This document shows, piece by piece, positions 62,911 through 64,000 of a stretch of DNA of 64,000 nt (position 1 is its first letter; every line of letters begins with the position of its first letter). The DNA comes from an uncultured Owenweeksia sp. (GTDB lineage: Bacteria; Bacteroidota; Bacteroidia; Flavobacteriales; Schleiferiaceae): contig CAKZRR010000027.1 of NCBI GenBank assembly GCA_937146805.1, positions 30,250-94,249 on the forward strand, written 5' to 3'. The position numbers and the translations under genes were made by a program. The notes below the pieces were generated by a model. That model ran no database searches. It was not told the DNA's origin and saw only the letters and a list, made by a program, of their open reading frames with translations.

Positions 62911-63864
62911 TTAAAAAACAGCCTTCCCTATCGCTTGAATATTGTCTACCTTACCCATGGAATAAAAATGTAAAACTGGAACTCCGGCATCTCTAAGTTC
63001 CTTGCATTGTTCGATGGCCCAGTCCACTCCTACTTGACGCACTTCCTTGTTGTCTTTACAATCGACAACAGATTTTACCAAATCATCTGGTAAATCCACA
63101 TTAAAGAAATGAGGGAGCACACTTAAATGTTTTTTAGTAGCTACGGGTTTAATACCTGGTATAATAGGAACCGTAATACCAGCTTCTCGGCAACGCTTTA
63201 CATAATCAAAATACTTTTTATTATCAAAAAACAATTGAGTAATAATATACTCGGCACCTGCCTCCACCTTCGCTTTTGTCCATTTAATATCATTGTTTAA
63301 GCTTGGTGCTTCAAAGTGTTTCTCAGGGTATCCAGCCACTCCAATACAGAAGTTGGTAGGTGTAGTGTTTTGCAATTCATCATCTAAGTATTCCCCGCAA
63401 TTCATAGCTTTTACCTGTCCAACCAAATCGGCTGCATATTGATGGCCATTCTTCTCAGGAACGAAATAGGTTTCGCCTTTAATAGAATCTCCACGTAAGG
63501 CTAACACGTTTTCAATTCCCAAAAAGTCTAAATCAATCAGTGCATTTTCAGTATCCTCTTTAGAGAAACCTCCGCAAAGTATATGTGGTACCGCATCTAT
63601 TTTATACTTGTTTTGGATAGCCGCACAAATACCCACCGTTCCAGGTCTCTTCTTAATCGTTTTTTGCTCTAGCAAACCACTATCATGACGTTTATAAACC
63701 ACTTCCTCCCTGTGGTAAGTCACATTTACAAAAGGTGGATTAAACTCCATTAAAGGATCTATACTATCATATATCGCCTGAATGTTTTGACCCTTAAGAG
63801 GGGGTAAAATCTCAAACGAGAATATGGGCTTCTTTGCGTTATTTATATGGTCTATTACTTTCAT
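62911..63864 (-). CDS. metF: Methylenetetrahydrofolate reductase
   Basis: 317 residues, FAD-dependent barrel enzyme making 5-methyl-THF for methionine synthesis. Motifs are FSFEILPPLKGQNI (16-29), FVNVTYHREE (with the substrate His/Tyr), VLALRGDSIKGE, IGVAGYPEKHFEAP (FAD region), and ITQLFFDNKKYFDYV. Slightly longer than E. coli MetF (296). It is transcribed leftward toward the terminator; metH would be expected upstream but lies outside the window. No SAM riboswitch was recognised before the start. Confidence 0.96.
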   Translation of the reverse strand: MKVIDHINNAKKPIFSFEILPPLKGQNIQAIYDSIDPLMEFNPPFVNVTYHREEVVYKRHDSGLLEQKTIKKRPGTVGICAAIQNKYKIDAVPHILCGGFSKEDTENALIDLDFLGIENVLALRGDSIKGETYFVPEKNGHQYAADLVGQVKAMNCGEYLDDELQNTTPTNFCIGVAGYPEKHFEAPSLNNDIKWTKAKVEAGAEYIITQLFFDNKKYFDYVKRCREAGITVPIIPGIKPVATKKHLSVLPHFFNVDLPDDLVKSVVDCKDNKEVRQVGVDWAIEQCKELRDAGVPVLHFYSMGKVDNIQAIGKAVF

Positions 63865-64000
63865 AGTCTAGTTACTTTTTTAAAAGGAGGAATTAAGATT
63901 TACTTCCTTACAATGGTTATTTGGTTTCGGTTCTATATCTAAATTTTGTCACGTTTTTTGTTCCAAAAACACAAGCCAAAATTTGGGATGGAGAGGGTTG

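Noticed and set aside
63917..64000. Open minus-strand frame reaching the right edge
   Set aside because: 27 codons with no recognised motif; well within chance. It may be the end of a gene beyond the window but cannot be supported.
63865..64000. Possible SAM-type riboswitch before metF
   Set aside because: I looked for the conserved core and paired arms and did not see them.

Overview
The window is about 64 kb of chromosome from a Bacteroidota bacterium, most likely a marine member of the Flavobacteriales (Cryomorphaceae/Owenweeksia/Schleiferiaceae-like). The phylum rests on several signs. There are type IX secretion (T9SS) cargo proteins with type A and type B sorting domains, a fused SecDF, a type III glutamine synthetase (GlnN), a CarB without its C-terminal regulatory domain, and many DUF families typical of Bacteroidota (DUF2851, DUF4834, DUF4476, LruC/DUF4842, DUF7033). 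At least a dozen genes also have a TAnnTTTG promoter element close to the start codon. Genus and species cannot be assigned from the sequence alone. Housekeeping genes are dense and no tRNA, rRNA, CRISPR array, transposase or prophage was found.

Layout, left to right. 0-4.4 kb: outer-membrane beta-barrel protein, rdgB-rlmH, divergent nadC-brkB-like, DUF2147. 4.4-11 kb: a surface-glycan island with an FkbM methyltransferase, two different sulfotransferases, a GT4 glycosyltransferase, a DUF7033/polysaccharide deacetylase and a Wzx-type flippase; this looks like a sulfated polysaccharide or glycolipid export locus. 11-19.4 kb: YfhO membrane protein, then a minus-strand carB-DUF4834-wecB-GT4 run and rpmH. 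19.4-22.1 kb: SDR dehydrogenase, an S23/four-helix-bundle cassette bounded by short repeats, a 2OG-Fe(II) oxygenase and an orphan membrane-anchored TIR-like protein. 22.1-26.8 kb: a tight operon of asparaginase, DUF2851, PspC, K+ channel, a second PspC and an RmlD-like reductase. 26.8-31.7 kb: PD-(D/E)XK nuclease-like protein, MarR regulator, and a three-gene secreted T9SS module.

32-44.6 kb: purM-prfA-pyrF, a PorE-like TPR/PD40/OmpA protein, glnN, a Ca2+/Na+ antiporter with TatA, and secDF. 44.6-51.2 kb: FG-GAP T9SS cargo, an ECF42-type sigma factor with its DGPF partner, a 650-bp gene-poor gap holding a gene remnant, and an AT-rich GT-C-like membrane protein. 51.2-64 kb: trmD, ABC-F ATPase, T9SS cargo, thioredoxin-like protein, saccharopine dehydrogenase-like protein, DUF4476-DUF423, pckA, LruC lipoprotein and metF.

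The main themes are the cell surface (sulfated glycans, T9SS cargo, OmpA/PorE-like anchor, SecDF, TatA) and core nucleotide and nitrogen metabolism (carB, pyrF, purM, nadC, glnN). The observations I consider most worth a second look are these: the sulfated-glycan cluster; the three-gene secreted module whose first two proteins share an IYH(F/Y) C-terminal tail; the intrinsic terminator between the DGPF gene and its ECF42 sigma gene; an intrinsic terminator inside an antisense coding region; -7 promoter motifs abutting start codons, which predict leaderless mRNAs; the paired PspC proteins around a K+ channel; and the S23 cassette with its repeats.
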